The position numbers and the translations under genes were made by a program. The notes beneath the pieces were generated by a model, which was given only the letters and a program-made list of their open reading frames with translations, ran no database searches and had not been told where the DNA came from. Shown here in pieces: positions 9,996 to 18,560 of a stretch of DNA of 64,000 bases. Source of the DNA: Mycobacterium sp. UM_WGJ (lineage in GTDB: Bacteria; Actinomycetota; Actinomycetes; Mycobacteriales; Mycobacteriaceae); assembly GCF_000455125.1 (NCBI RefSeq), contig NZ_AUWR01000002.1, forward strand, positions 56,121 through 120,120. Reading direction: 5' to 3'. Numbering within the stretch: position 1 is the stretch's first letter; each line of letters begins with the position of its first letter.

Positions 9996-10043
9996 ACACT
10001 ACCCCTGGGGGCCGACAACCCGCGCCAACACAAGAAGTTGTGT
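9996..10043 (-). promoter_or_regulatory. Two NrdR-like boxes upstream of nrdF2, 32 bp apart
   Basis: Box 1 at 9996-10011 (ACACTACCCCTGGGGG, right half weak) and box 2 at 10028-10043 (ACACAAGAAGTTGTGT, perfect arms) match the NrdR consensus ACACWATATWTWGTGT. Their starts are 32 bp apart, about three helical turns, the classic NrdR arrangement. On the minus strand ACACTA reads TAGTGT, a TANNNT -10, so box 1 would overlap the nrdF2 promoter. Confidence 0.7.
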
Positions 10044-10056
10044 TCTGCGTGTCGGG

Positions 10057-11571
10057 TCACCCGACGCCCGAAAAACGGTACTCACCCGCCCGCAACGTGC
10101 GAGTGGACTGCCAGTACTGCCAGGTCATACCGCTCCACAGGGTCCGGTTGACACCGTGCTCGTCCAGATACCAACTGTTGCAGCCGCCGGTGATCCACAC
10201 CGAGCCGGCGAGCTTGTCCTGCAACTCGGCGTTGTAGCGGTCCTGTGCGGCCCGGCTGGGCGCCAACGCCTGCGCACCGAGCTTGTCGACGGCGGCGATC
10301 GCCTGTGCGACGTAGCGGATCTGCGACTCGATCATGAACACCACCGAGGTGTGACCGAGCGCGGTGTTGGGGCCGAGCAGGAAGAACAGATTGGGCATGT
10401 CGGCCACCGCGATCCCGTGATGCGCCACCACCCCCTCACGGTTCCAACGATCCACCAGGTCTTCGCCGTGCGGGCCCTTCACGTCGACGTAGGTGTAGGA
10501 GTCGGTGACGTGAAAACCGGTGGCGCCCACGATGACGTCGCACGCGTGCTCGACGCCGTCCGCGGTGACGATCCCGGTCGAAGTGATCCGGGCGATCCGT
10601 TCGGTGATCAGCGTCGTCTTCGGGTCGGCTACCGCCTGGTAGTAGTTGGGCGAGTACAAGATTCGTTTGCAGCCGGCGCGGTAGTTCGGTGTGAGCCGGC
10701 GACGCAGCTCCTTGTCGCGCACGTTGCGTCGGATGTTCCATTTCGCTACCAGTTCGACGGCACGCAGCAGGCTGGGGCGTTTGGTCATCGCGTAGCCCAG
10801 GCCTTCCAGCCACCAATAGATCCCCCAGCGCACCGCCAGCCGGAGCCCCGGCACACTCGCGAAGGCTTTGAGCAGCGCCCGCGGGAAGGGCGAGTTGGGC
10901 CGCGGTACCACCCACGGCGGGGTGCGCTGATACAGCTGTACCTGCGCGACATCGGCATTGCGCACCAGCTCCGGAACGATCTGGATGGCACTGGCGCCGG
11001 TGCCGATCACCGCGACCTTCTTACCGGCCAATTCGACACTGTGATCCCACTGGGCGGAGTGGAACATCGCACCCTCGAACTGCTCGATGCCCTCGATCTC
11101 GGGCAGCCGCGGGATATGCAATCCGCCGGCACCGGAGATGACGAACTGCGCGATGTATTCCTGCCCGGTATCGGTGAACACGTGCCAGCGGTACTCGCCG
11201 TCGTCCCAATGCGCACGTTCGACGCGCTCACCGAATCGGATATGGCGGCGCAGCCCGTACTTGTCGGTGACGCCCTTGAGGTAGTCGAAGATCTCCGGCT
11301 GCGGCGAAAACAGCTTGCTCCAGGTGGCCTTCGGCTCGAAGGAGAACGAGTAGAGGTGCGACGGCACGTCGCAGGCGCAGCCCGGGTAGGTGTTGTCCCG
11401 CCACGTCCCGCCGACTTCGTCGGCCTTTTCCAGGATGAGGAACTCCACACCCTGCTTCTGCAGCGCAATCGCCATACCCAGGCCGGAAAAACCGGTCCCG
11501 ATGATGAGTGCCCGCGTGCGGATCGCTGCACGTTGGCCGGCGTCCTCGGCGGTGTGATGGGTCAGCGTCAT
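10057..11571 (-). CDS. FAD/NADPH monooxygenase, Baeyer-Villiger type
   Basis: A 504-aa flavoprotein monooxygenase. The FAD Rossmann motif GTGFSGLGMAIAL lies near residue 28, the NADPH Rossmann motif GTGASAIQIVPEL near residue 190, and between them the type I Baeyer-Villiger fingerprint FxGxxxHxxxWD appears as FEGAMFHSAQWD. It likely inserts oxygen into ketones or oxidises soft nucleophiles; activators of ethionamide-type prodrugs belong to the same superfamily. Position next to nrdF2 and family match Rv3049c. The start ATG at 11571 has GGGAGGGATGCGCG upstream. Substrate is not deducible. Confidence 0.9.
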   Translation of the reverse strand: MTLTHHTAEDAGQRAAIRTRALIIGTGFSGLGMAIALQKQGVEFLILEKADEVGGTWRDNTYPGCACDVPSHLYSFSFEPKATWSKLFSPQPEIFDYLKGVTDKYGLRRHIRFGERVERAHWDDGEYRWHVFTDTGQEYIAQFVISGAGGLHIPRLPEIEGIEQFEGAMFHSAQWDHSVELAGKKVAVIGTGASAIQIVPELVRNADVAQVQLYQRTPPWVVPRPNSPFPRALLKAFASVPGLRLAVRWGIYWWLEGLGYAMTKRPSLLRAVELVAKWNIRRNVRDKELRRRLTPNYRAGCKRILYSPNYYQAVADPKTTLITERIARITSTGIVTADGVEHACDVIVGATGFHVTDSYTYVDVKGPHGEDLVDRWNREGVVAHHGIAVADMPNLFFLLGPNTALGHTSVVFMIESQIRYVAQAIAAVDKLGAQALAPSRAAQDRYNAELQDKLAGSVWITGGCNSWYLDEHGVNRTLWSGMTWQYWQSTRTLRAGEYRFSGVG

Positions 11572-11637
11572 CGCGCATCCCTCCCTTTCGGGGTCTCGAT
11601 GTTCAGTGTCTTTTGCGGGCCTGTGTCCGTCAACGCC

Positions 11638-11678
11638 CGTGCCGCCTGCCCGCAGGAGGTCCGCGGGCAGGCGGCACG
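11638..11678 (-). terminator. Perfect 16-bp stem-loop downstream of the DUF1214-like gene
   Basis: CGTGCCGCCTGCCCGC (11638-11653) is perfectly complementary to 11663-11678, with a 9-nt loop. It lies 20 nt past the stop codon of the gene ending at 11698 and before the monooxygenase start. There is no T-tract, so it is either a U-less terminator or a transcript-stabilising hairpin. Confidence 0.6.
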
Positions 11679-11697
11679 GCGCGTGATTAGTCCCGGA

Positions 11698-13653
11698 TCA
11701 GCCCATCATGGCCGCTATGACCTGTTGGTTCAGGTCGACCAGTGACTCCATCAGCGGCGAGTACGGACTCAGGTCGAAGCTGTTGCCGGCGTTGAGGATT
11801 CCGGTCGCCATGTCGTCGCGGCCATTGAGCAGGCCCGCGATAATGCCGGTGGTCGGGTCGTCCCAGGCCATGTCGAAGACCGTCCCCAGCCTTTCCAGAC
11901 CACCGGTCAGCGTGCTCCAGGCCTGCGTCCAGTCACCGGAATTGATGTCGCCCTGCAATCCCTCCCAGGTCTGGTCCGCGACCGCCTTCGAACTCATCAT
12001 GGCCAGCAGCAGCGGCATCTCGATGTCTTTGAACGCCAACGGCATATTGCCGATGAATGCCGCCATGGCACCAGCCGGGTTGGTCAGGAACTCCGAGGCG
12101 ACGGCGTCCAGGTGTGGCATCAGCGCGGGGTCGCTCATCCGGTCCCAGACCGTCGGCGCGTCAGCCTGGCTGCCGAAGATCTTCTCGAAGTTCTCCTCGC
12201 CCATCGCGGCGACAACCTGGTAGCGCAGGAGGTTGGCCCCCAGCCAGGAGATGTCGTGGTCCTGGTTCTGGTTGTAGTTCCAATTGAACAGGCGCTCGTG
12301 CAGCAGCGCCGCCTGCTCTTCGGGGCTGACCAGGGGGTGATCGGCCGGCAGGTAATCCTTGACGTCGGCAACGTTGACCACCTGGGAGAACGTCTGGGAG
12401 CCCGTCGGGTTGCCCTCCACACCCTGCCAGCGGATCCCGAGCATTCCGTTGGCGAGGCCGCCGGTGTCGATCCAGTTGGCGACCCCGGGGTCTTTGCCGC
12501 TGATGACGTAGTAGGTGTAGCCGTCGGGATCCTCGAACGTCTGGGTGCTGTTCAGGCTGCCCTGCGCGGTCACGATCGGGACGTTCTGTCCCCACGCATT
12601 GGCCAGCTCAAGGCCCGAGTACCTTGCGTCGAGGTTGGGCACCTTGACGATCAATGCCTCGTCGTCATCGAGGCGGAAGTGTCCCATTGTGCTGTATTGA
12701 CCGGGCATGAGTCCGTTGATCGCGGTGGTGGACGATGCGACCGGCGTCATCCAGTTGACCGGGAGCTTGTTCGGGATTGCGGTCTGGTCGTAGTAGACGG
12801 CGTCGGCGTTGGTGGTGGGAATGTCCCTGGCGACGTTGCTCAACAGCGTCGTCAGCTGGTCATCCGAGAGGAAGGGCAGGTGGTAGGTCGGCGCGACGCC
12901 CTCCTGTTGGAGCGAGAAGAAGTCGTGCGGCAGTCCGGCGTCACCGATGGAGTTGCGAATAAGCATGGTTTCGGCACCGGTGGTGTCGATCCAGTTCCCG
13001 TCGTGCGGCGTCGGGCTGAAGGTGATCGTGTAGCTGCCGTCCGCGTTCGGCGTGGCCCCGGACAGGCTGAGCACATGGCCGGTCGGCAGGTAGCCCTGCT
13101 CAGAGCCGATCGTGCCGGACAGGGTAGTGAACGACACGTCGAGGCTGCCAGGGCCGGGGTGGACCGTCATGGTGTACGTGCCGTCCGCGCTGATCGGGAT
13201 GACGCCGTACTGGTTGTCCGGGTTCACCAGGATGTAGAACTGTCCCGGGTCGGCCGAGTTTGCGTCCCACGGAAACCCGAGCAACCACTGGATTCCGGTG
13301 TTGGGGTTGTACATCTCGCCGTATTGCAACACCAGCTCGGTGGCCGCCAGCCCCTGGATGTACTGCGGCAGCGAGTCAAGGTCCGACGGGATGATGAACG
13401 GGTACTGGCTGTTCGTGTCGTACACCTGCTGCTGCGCGTCGAGCAGTTGGTCGATGATCGATTGCATGGCCGCCGTCGGCCCCGTCGCGGCGACCGCGTG
13501 CGGAGTCGCCAACGTCATGGCCAGCGCCCCGGCCACAACTCCCGGAGCGGTGGCGGCGAGGACGCGCAGCCGCTGCCGCACCCGACGCCGGTGAACGGCC
13601 TTTTCGTTGGCGCGCTCGACGGCTGCGCGTTGTAGGGATCCGGTGCGCGACAT
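11698..13653 (-). CDS. Secreted DUF1214-like protein
   Basis: A 651-aa exported protein. The N-terminus has arginine-rich HRRRVRQRLRVLAATAP followed by a hydrophobic stretch and an Ala-rich cleavage region (TPHAVAATG), so it is exported by Sec or possibly Tat. The body holds repeated beta-rich segments (GNWIDTTGAETMLIRNSIGD; later DARYSGLELANAWGQNV and DPGVANWIDTGGLANGML) that match the DUF1214/DUF1254-type layout of mycobacterial secreted proteins. Biochemical role unknown. ATG 13653 with GGAGGACCAC is preferred to the upstream TTG at 13674. It is divergent from a PucR-type regulator with a palindromic site between them, so that regulator probably controls it. Confidence 0.65.
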   Translation of the reverse strand: MSRTGSLQRAAVERANEKAVHRRRVRQRLRVLAATAPGVVAGALAMTLATPHAVAATGPTAAMQSIIDQLLDAQQQVYDTNSQYPFIIPSDLDSLPQYIQGLAATELVLQYGEMYNPNTGIQWLLGFPWDANSADPGQFYILVNPDNQYGVIPISADGTYTMTVHPGPGSLDVSFTTLSGTIGSEQGYLPTGHVLSLSGATPNADGSYTITFSPTPHDGNWIDTTGAETMLIRNSIGDAGLPHDFFSLQQEGVAPTYHLPFLSDDQLTTLLSNVARDIPTTNADAVYYDQTAIPNKLPVNWMTPVASSTTAINGLMPGQYSTMGHFRLDDDEALIVKVPNLDARYSGLELANAWGQNVPIVTAQGSLNSTQTFEDPDGYTYYVISGKDPGVANWIDTGGLANGMLGIRWQGVEGNPTGSQTFSQVVNVADVKDYLPADHPLVSPEEQAALLHERLFNWNYNQNQDHDISWLGANLLRYQVVAAMGEENFEKIFGSQADAPTVWDRMSDPALMPHLDAVASEFLTNPAGAMAAFIGNMPLAFKDIEMPLLLAMMSSKAVADQTWEGLQGDINSGDWTQAWSTLTGGLERLGTVFDMAWDDPTTGIIAGLLNGRDDMATGILNAGNSFDLSPYSPLMESLVDLNQQVIAAMMG

Positions 13654-13762
13654 GTGGTCCTCCAGTGTGGTCAAGGTGCGCTGTGACGGCTGTCACCTGA
13701 TAGCGACCTGATTGTTCGGGGAACCGAGGCAGACACGAAAGAGCATTTATCACCTAATCGGC

Positions 13763-13799
13763 GCACCTACCGGTGCATAATGCACCACCGACATATGCT
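13763..13799. promoter_or_regulatory. Triple GCACC half-site operator and leaderless promoter of the PucR gene
   Basis: GCACC-TACC-GGTGC (13763-13776) and the perfect palindrome GGTGCAT-A-ATGCACC (13772-13786) share a half-site. TATGCT (13794-13799) is a TANNNT -10 six nt before the ATG at 13806. The site lies between the divergent secreted-protein and PucR genes. Confidence 0.55.
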
Positions 13800-13805
13800 G
13801 TGCCC

Positions 13806-15035
13806 ATGGACTGGGCACGGCCATCCGAGCCGGTACGCGAGCTGATCCGGCACGGCGCCCAGCTGATGCTCAGCGCTCCCCCAGAGTCACTCGACGAACT
13901 CCACCAGGCCACCCTTTCGGCCGTATACACCCAAGCCATAGCTTCTGATCCGGTTCTCGCCGAAGGCATCCGCCGCAGCAACCGCGCCAACCTGCTGCAC
14001 TGGGCGGCCGCCAATGTCAGCCACCCCGGCGAACCGGTACCGGCCAACCTCGCGACGGAGTCACTGCTCATCGTCCGCGACGGATTTCGCCGGGGCCTGG
14101 ATGAATCGGCCGTCCTCGATGCCTACCGAGTGGGAACGAATGTGGCGTGGCGGTCGTGGATGCACACCGCGTTCACGCTCACGAACGACCCCGACGAACT
14201 GCGCGAACTACTCGACGTCACGGCCCGGTCGTTGACCTCGTTCATCGATGCCACCATCGCCGGAATCGGCGAGCAGATGCAGCGGGAACGTGAAGCCCTC
14301 ACCAGGGGCACCCACGCCGAGCGCCGGGAGACCGTCGCACTGATCCTCGACGGGGCGGCGATCACCAAGCAGCGCGCCGAGAGCCGGCTCGGCTACCGCC
14401 TCGACCAAAGCCATACCGCGGCAGTGATCTGGGGAGACGAGTCGACCACCAACCTGTCCGATCTCGATGCCGCCGCGGAGGCCTTGATACGTACCGACGA
14501 CGGCCAGCGCGCCCTGTCAGTGCTCGCCAGCGCAGCGACCCGCTGGGTGTGGGTGCCCGGCCCGGCAGGCCCGGACCTGGCCGCCGTCTCTACCGCGGTG
14601 AGCAACCTGCCGGGGGTGCAGATCGCTATCGGGACGACTGCCCACGGTCTCGACGGCTTTCGACGCAGCCACCTGGACGCCATCACGGCACAGCGCATGA
14701 TGGTGCGACTGAAGTCCACCCAGCGGGTGGCCAGGTTCGCCGATATCGAGCTCGTCGCCTTGATCAGTGCCGAGCCGGAATGGGCGGACCGGTACATCAC
14801 CCGAACGCTCGGCGACTTCGCGTCGGCCGACGCCGAACTGCAGCAGACCGTCCTGACCTTCGTCCATCAGCAGTGCAACGCCTCGCGCGCGGCCGCCCAC
14901 CTGTTTATTCATCGAAATACGTTGCTGCGTCGGATTGCTCGGGCCGAGGAGCTGTTACCGAAGCCGTTGGAAGACAGCAGCCTGTATGTCGCGGTCGCGT
15001 TGGAAGCGCTGCACTGGCGCGGCGGCGCGGGTTAA
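13806..15035 (+). CDS. PucR/CdaR-type helix-turn-helix regulator
   Basis: A 409-aa cytosolic regulator. The N-terminal 170 residues form a helical sensory region. The middle is a GGDEF-like/CdaR region, and the C-terminus carries the PucR-type HTH (CNASRAAAHLFIHRNTLLRRIARAEELL), the hallmark of this family. Start ATG 13806 is preferred to the earlier in-frame GTG because TATGCT lies exactly 6 nt upstream, giving a leaderless transcript. It is divergent from the secreted DUF1214-like gene and upstream of a secreted glycoside hydrolase; all three may form one regulon. Inducer unknown. Confidence 0.85.
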   Translation: MDWARPSEPVRELIRHGAQLMLSAPPESLDELHQATLSAVYTQAIASDPVLAEGIRRSNRANLLHWAAANVSHPGEPVPANLATESLLIVRDGFRRGLDESAVLDAYRVGTNVAWRSWMHTAFTLTNDPDELRELLDVTARSLTSFIDATIAGIGEQMQREREALTRGTHAERRETVALILDGAAITKQRAESRLGYRLDQSHTAAVIWGDESTTNLSDLDAAAEALIRTDDGQRALSVLASAATRWVWVPGPAGPDLAAVSTAVSNLPGVQIAIGTTAHGLDGFRRSHLDAITAQRMMVRLKSTQRVARFADIELVALISAEPEWADRYITRTLGDFASADAELQQTVLTFVHQQCNASRAAAHLFIHRNTLLRRIARAEELLPKPLEDSSLYVAVALEALHWRGGAG

Positions 15036-15135
15036 CCGCGACGAATACCGCACCTGAGAGTGTCTTCAGCGTGACCTGAAATTTGTCTCGGACCGGCGCT
15101 ACGCTCAACCCACCATCACTGTCGAGGCGGTCCCG

Positions 15136-16527
15136 TTGATCACTGTGCGTCGCATCCACACGGCACTCGCCGCGGCCATCCTGGCCGTCGCAACTCTGAC
15201 CGGCGCCGCCAGCATTCCCACGGCCCACCCCGGCACCGCCCCGCCGGTCGCGGCACCGCAGGTAATCCACCTCGAGACGATCACCCTGGTCAACACCGAG
15301 ACCAGCGATGTCAGCAGCCAGGTTTTCGGGGTGGCCGACTCCGAGCTGTACAACCTGAACCAAGCCGACCTCGTCGCCCAGCTCAGCGAGATCCGCGATC
15401 TCGGGGTCACCGATCTGCGCCTGGGGGTGCCGTGGCTCTACATCCAGCCCACGGCCACCACCTACGACTGGGCCCAAATGGACAACGTGATCAACACGGC
15501 GCATTCGATGGGCTTCACGATCACTGCTGCCATCACCGGCACGCCCGCCTGGGACGGTCCCGTCATCTCTGGCGCACCACACCCGACCGCCTATGCGAAT
15601 TTCGCCGCCGAGGTCGCCGAACGCTATAGCGGCGAGATCTCGTCCTATGAGATCTGGAACGAGCCCAATGGAGTGATCTTCTACTCCCCGGTCAGCGCCG
15701 AGTCCTACACCAGCGTGCTGCAGGCGGCCTATACCGCGATCAAAGAGGTCGACCCCGACGCCATCGTGCTGGCGGGAGCGTTGGGCGCGACCACCACCAT
15801 CGCGGGGCTCAGCGTCAGTCCCCAAGAGTTCCTGGAGCAGATGTACGCCAGTGGGGCCCACGGCTATTTCGACGCGGTGAGCTACCACCCCTACCACTAC
15901 ACGCTGCCGTTCTCCGCCGGACTGGGCGTGACCAACTCGCCTTTGGACCAAGTCTTGGCCCTGAATGCGATCATGGCCGCCAACGGTGACGGCGCTCTGA
16001 AAATCTGGGCCACCGAGTACGGCCATCCCACCACCCCGGTGTTCGGTGTGAGCGAGACCGTGCAGGCCAGCTTCCTCGAAGACTTCCTGATCGCCTGGTC
16101 CAAGCTCCCGTTCGCCGGCCCGGCGTTTGTCTACAGCGCCCAAGACGTGGCGACCGGAATGCTTAACCACGAGGCCAATTTCGGCCTGTTCACCGACGAC
16201 GGCACGCCCAAACCAGCCGCCGAGGTGCTGGCCAACCTGATCGCCGCCAGCGCCAACGGCGCCCTGCCGGACTACACCGCCCCACCGCTGCCCGAAGCCG
16301 AGGTGGTATACATCCAGCTGGCCTCGCTGGTCTCCGGCGTGATCAATCAGAGTCTGATCATCCCCAACGCCCTCATGGGGGCGCTCTACCAAGTGCTGCC
16401 GGAGCCCCTGCAGCAGGCATTCACCGCGTTGTCCGACTTCATCACCGCAGCCACCACCCAATTTCTGGAGGCCACCAAACCACTGGTCGTGGACACCATC
16501 AGCCTCTTGCTCGACCTCGGGTTCTAA
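15136..16527 (+). CDS. Secreted glycoside hydrolase (clan A, GH39/GH5-like)
   Basis: A 463-aa exported glycosidase. A signal peptide (VRRIHTALAAAILAVATLTGAAS) is followed by a (beta/alpha)8 barrel. The acid/base is Glu176 in EIWNEPNG and the likely nucleophile Glu294 in IWATEYGHP, the retaining clan GH-A pattern; SYHPYHY sits where the barrel carries substrate-binding aromatics. The last 80 residues are a hydrophobic, helix-prone tail not needed for the barrel. Start is uncertain: TTG 15136 has GAGGCGG at good distance, GTG 15145 gives a more standard signal peptide. Natural substrate unknown; a cell-wall or host/plant polysaccharide is possible. Confidence 0.82.
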   Translation: MITVRRIHTALAAAILAVATLTGAASIPTAHPGTAPPVAAPQVIHLETITLVNTETSDVSSQVFGVADSELYNLNQADLVAQLSEIRDLGVTDLRLGVPWLYIQPTATTYDWAQMDNVINTAHSMGFTITAAITGTPAWDGPVISGAPHPTAYANFAAEVAERYSGEISSYEIWNEPNGVIFYSPVSAESYTSVLQAAYTAIKEVDPDAIVLAGALGATTTIAGLSVSPQEFLEQMYASGAHGYFDAVSYHPYHYTLPFSAGLGVTNSPLDQVLALNAIMAANGDGALKIWATEYGHPTTPVFGVSETVQASFLEDFLIAWSKLPFAGPAFVYSAQDVATGMLNHEANFGLFTDDGTPKPAAEVLANLIAASANGALPDYTAPPLPEAEVVYIQLASLVSGVINQSLIIPNALMGALYQVLPEPLQQAFTALSDFITAATTQFLEATKPLVVDTISLLLDLGF

Positions 16528-16556
16528 AGACCCGCTCGGATCAGCCGAACAGGCAG

Positions 16557-17294
16557 TCAGGCGACCGGCTGGCTGCGAACCGCCGACTGAATCGGTTGGT
16601 CGGGGTCCATCACGATGCCGAGGTTCTGAGCGGTGCCGCTGACGACGCTGATCATGATGGTCGTCAGGTAGGCCACGAAGGTGTCGCGCGGCATGCGCCG
16701 GGGGCTGTCCAGTTCCGGGCCCAGCCACCAGTCGGTGGCCGAGGTCGCGCTTCCGAAAGCCGCAAACGCGGCCAGATCCAGCGCGCCGCGGTTGAGATCC
16801 AGGTCCTGCAGTTCGTTGTTGATCATCTCGGCCATGGCCAGGGTGATGGTCCGGCCTTCGTTGAGTGCCCGCATCCGCGACTCGGCCTGCGCACGCGCCC
16901 GCCCCTGGATGAAGAACCGCAGCACATTGGGGTGCTCGTCGACCAAGGCGACGTACTCTTCCACGCTGCGCTGGACGATGTCGCGCAGCGAATTGGTGGC
17001 GACATCGATGGAGGCGAAGATCGCTGTCCACAGGTCGTCGCGCAGCCGAGCCCCGACCGCCTCGAACAGGTCGTCCTTGTCGGCGAAATGCCGGTAGATC
17101 TTGGGCTTGGCGGTGCCGGCTTCTTCGGCGATCTCACGCACGCTGACTTCAGGGCCGAGCCGGTCGATGGACCGGAATGCGGCGTCGACGATCTCGCGGC
17201 GGACCTTCTTGCGATGCTCGCGCCAACGCTCGCTGCGCGCGTCAACCTTCTGCCCGCCGTTTTCGGTCGGCTTGGGTCTCGTCGTTCCGCGCAC
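16557..17294 (-). CDS. TetR-family transcriptional regulator (Rv3050c-like)
   Basis: A 245-aa regulator. The HTH occupies about residues 30-75 (REIVDAAFRSIDRLG ... VREIAEEAGTAKPKIYRHFADKDDLF), followed by a helical ligand domain ending DPDQPIQSAVRSQPVA. N-terminus MRGTTRPKPTENGGQKVDARS and overall length match the mycobacterial Rv3050c group. GTG 17294 has AAGG at a suitable distance; GTG 17303 is possible. The open frame continues upstream without a stop, but that part is antisense to the neighbouring flavoprotein. Divergent from the geranylgeranyl-reductase-like gene, its most likely target. Confidence 0.88.
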   Translation of the reverse strand: MRGTTRPKPTENGGQKVDARSERWREHRKKVRREIVDAAFRSIDRLGPEVSVREIAEEAGTAKPKIYRHFADKDDLFEAVGARLRDDLWTAIFASIDVATNSLRDIVQRSVEEYVALVDEHPNVLRFFIQGRARAQAESRMRALNEGRTITLAMAEMINNELQDLDLNRGALDLAAFAAFGSATSATDWWLGPELDSPRRMPRDTFVAYLTTIMISVVSGTAQNLGIVMDPDQPIQSAVRSQPVA

Positions 17295-17347
17295 GTCAAG
17301 CACCTTACCGCGTTGCCGCCGCTGACCTGGGCAGACCGGCCGTCGGC

Positions 17348-17361
17348 TAACATCGCCGCTG
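17348..17361 (+). promoter_or_regulatory. Putative -10 of leaderless flavoprotein transcript
   Basis: TAACAT (17348-17353) is followed by 7 nt and the GTG start at 17361. No ribosome binding site is present, which agrees with a leaderless message. Confidence 0.45.
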
Positions 17362-18542
17362 TGGTGCAGCGATTCGACCTTGCAGTTGTCGGCGGAGGTC
17401 CAGCAGGGTCGGCGGCCGCCTGGCAGGCCAGGCAGGCCGGCGCGAGCGTCGTCGTCTTGGACAAGGCGGAGTTCCCGCGGGACAAGCCGTGCGGCGACGG
17501 ACTGACCGCACGCGCGGTCAGCTACCTGCAGAAAATGGGCCTGGCCGAGCAGGTAGAAAAGTTCCACCGGGTCAACCGTGTGAAGGTGTACAGCCCCAGC
17601 GAGTGGGAACTGTCGTTCCCACGCCGACCCGGCATGCCCGACCATGGCTACGTCGCACGCCGGCCAGACCTGGACACGTTGCTGCTCAAGCACGCCGAAT
17701 CCGCCGGTGCCGAGATTCGGCAGTCCGCCGAGGCCGCCGGCCCGGTCCTCGACGACACCGGCCGCGTGACCGGGGTGCTGCTCAAGAGCGGGGAAAAGGT
17801 GCTGGCGGATGCGGTGATCGCCGCCGACGGTGCCTACTCGCCGATCAAGCGGGCACTGAATCTCGACTCGGACTACAACGGCTACTCCGCGATCGCGATC
17901 CGCGCCGAGATGCCGGCCGTCCGGCCCGACGTCGACTCCCTCGACATCTACTTGAAGCTGGTGTTTCAGGGCGACCAACTGCCCGGCTACGGGTGGGTGT
18001 TCCCGCTGGGTGATGGCCGGGTCAACATCGGCTTGGGCTACGTCAACAGCTACAAGAACTGGCAGGCCATCAACGCCACGCACTTCCTCGGCGACTTCCT
18101 CGAGACCCTGCCCCGGGAGTGGGAACTCCCGTCGATCACCGAGCTCAAGCAGTCCAAGACCGTGCGCGCCTGGCGCCTGCCGATGGGCTTCACCGCGTGG
18201 CCACCGTGGCGGCCCGGGGTGCTGTTCACCGGGGACTCCCTGGGTGCGGGCCGGCCGACCTCGGGTGCCGGGATCTCCAAGGCGCTGGAGTCGGGGCTGG
18301 CCGCCGGCGAGTGTGCGGTGGCGGCGCTGCTCAACGGCGGGCCCGACGATTTCACCAACTACGCGCAGCGGATGGAAGCTGCCTGGGGCCGGGAGTACAG
18401 GCGCGGCCGGTTCTTTCACAAACTTGCCGGCAGGCCCGCGCTGGCCAACGCCGGACTCAAACTGCTCGACAATGCCCGATTCCGCGATATGCTGCTCGCC
18501 CGGCTGTACAAGGGCCAGGAAGGGCCGGCGCACTCCCACTGA
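17361..18542 (+). CDS. Geranylgeranyl-reductase-family FAD oxidoreductase
   Basis: A 393-aa flavoprotein of the geranylgeranyl reductase family, which saturates isoprenoid double bonds in lipids, quinones or chlorophyll precursors. The N-terminal FAD motif is VVGGGPAGSAAAWQAR, followed by the family element PRDKPCGDGLT. The second FAD contact is LFTGDSLGAGRPTSGAGI near residue 290. It resembles MenJ in family but lacks men gene neighbours, so its isoprenoid substrate is open. Starts GTG 17361 or GTG 17364. It is divergent from the TetR gene with a 66-bp gap. Confidence 0.85.
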   Translation: MVQRFDLAVVGGGPAGSAAAWQARQAGASVVVLDKAEFPRDKPCGDGLTARAVSYLQKMGLAEQVEKFHRVNRVKVYSPSEWELSFPRRPGMPDHGYVARRPDLDTLLLKHAESAGAEIRQSAEAAGPVLDDTGRVTGVLLKSGEKVLADAVIAADGAYSPIKRALNLDSDYNGYSAIAIRAEMPAVRPDVDSLDIYLKLVFQGDQLPGYGWVFPLGDGRVNIGLGYVNSYKNWQAINATHFLGDFLETLPREWELPSITELKQSKTVRAWRLPMGFTAWPPWRPGVLFTGDSLGAGRPTSGAGISKALESGLAAGECAVAALLNGGPDDFTNYAQRMEAAWGREYRRGRFFHKLAGRPALANAGLKLLDNARFRDMLLARLYKGQEGPAHSH

Positions 18543-18560
18543 ACCGCGCGGCGGGCTGTC

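Noticed and set aside
12112-13635. Long plus-strand frame opposite the secreted DUF1214-like gene
   Set aside because: Composition is Val/Arg/Gly-rich with no signal peptide or domain; the minus-strand gene has a signal peptide, ribosome binding site and a terminator.
14905-17031. Open frame of 708 codons on the minus strand
   Set aside because: It is antisense to the glycoside hydrolase and has low-complexity Gly/Arg composition without domain features.
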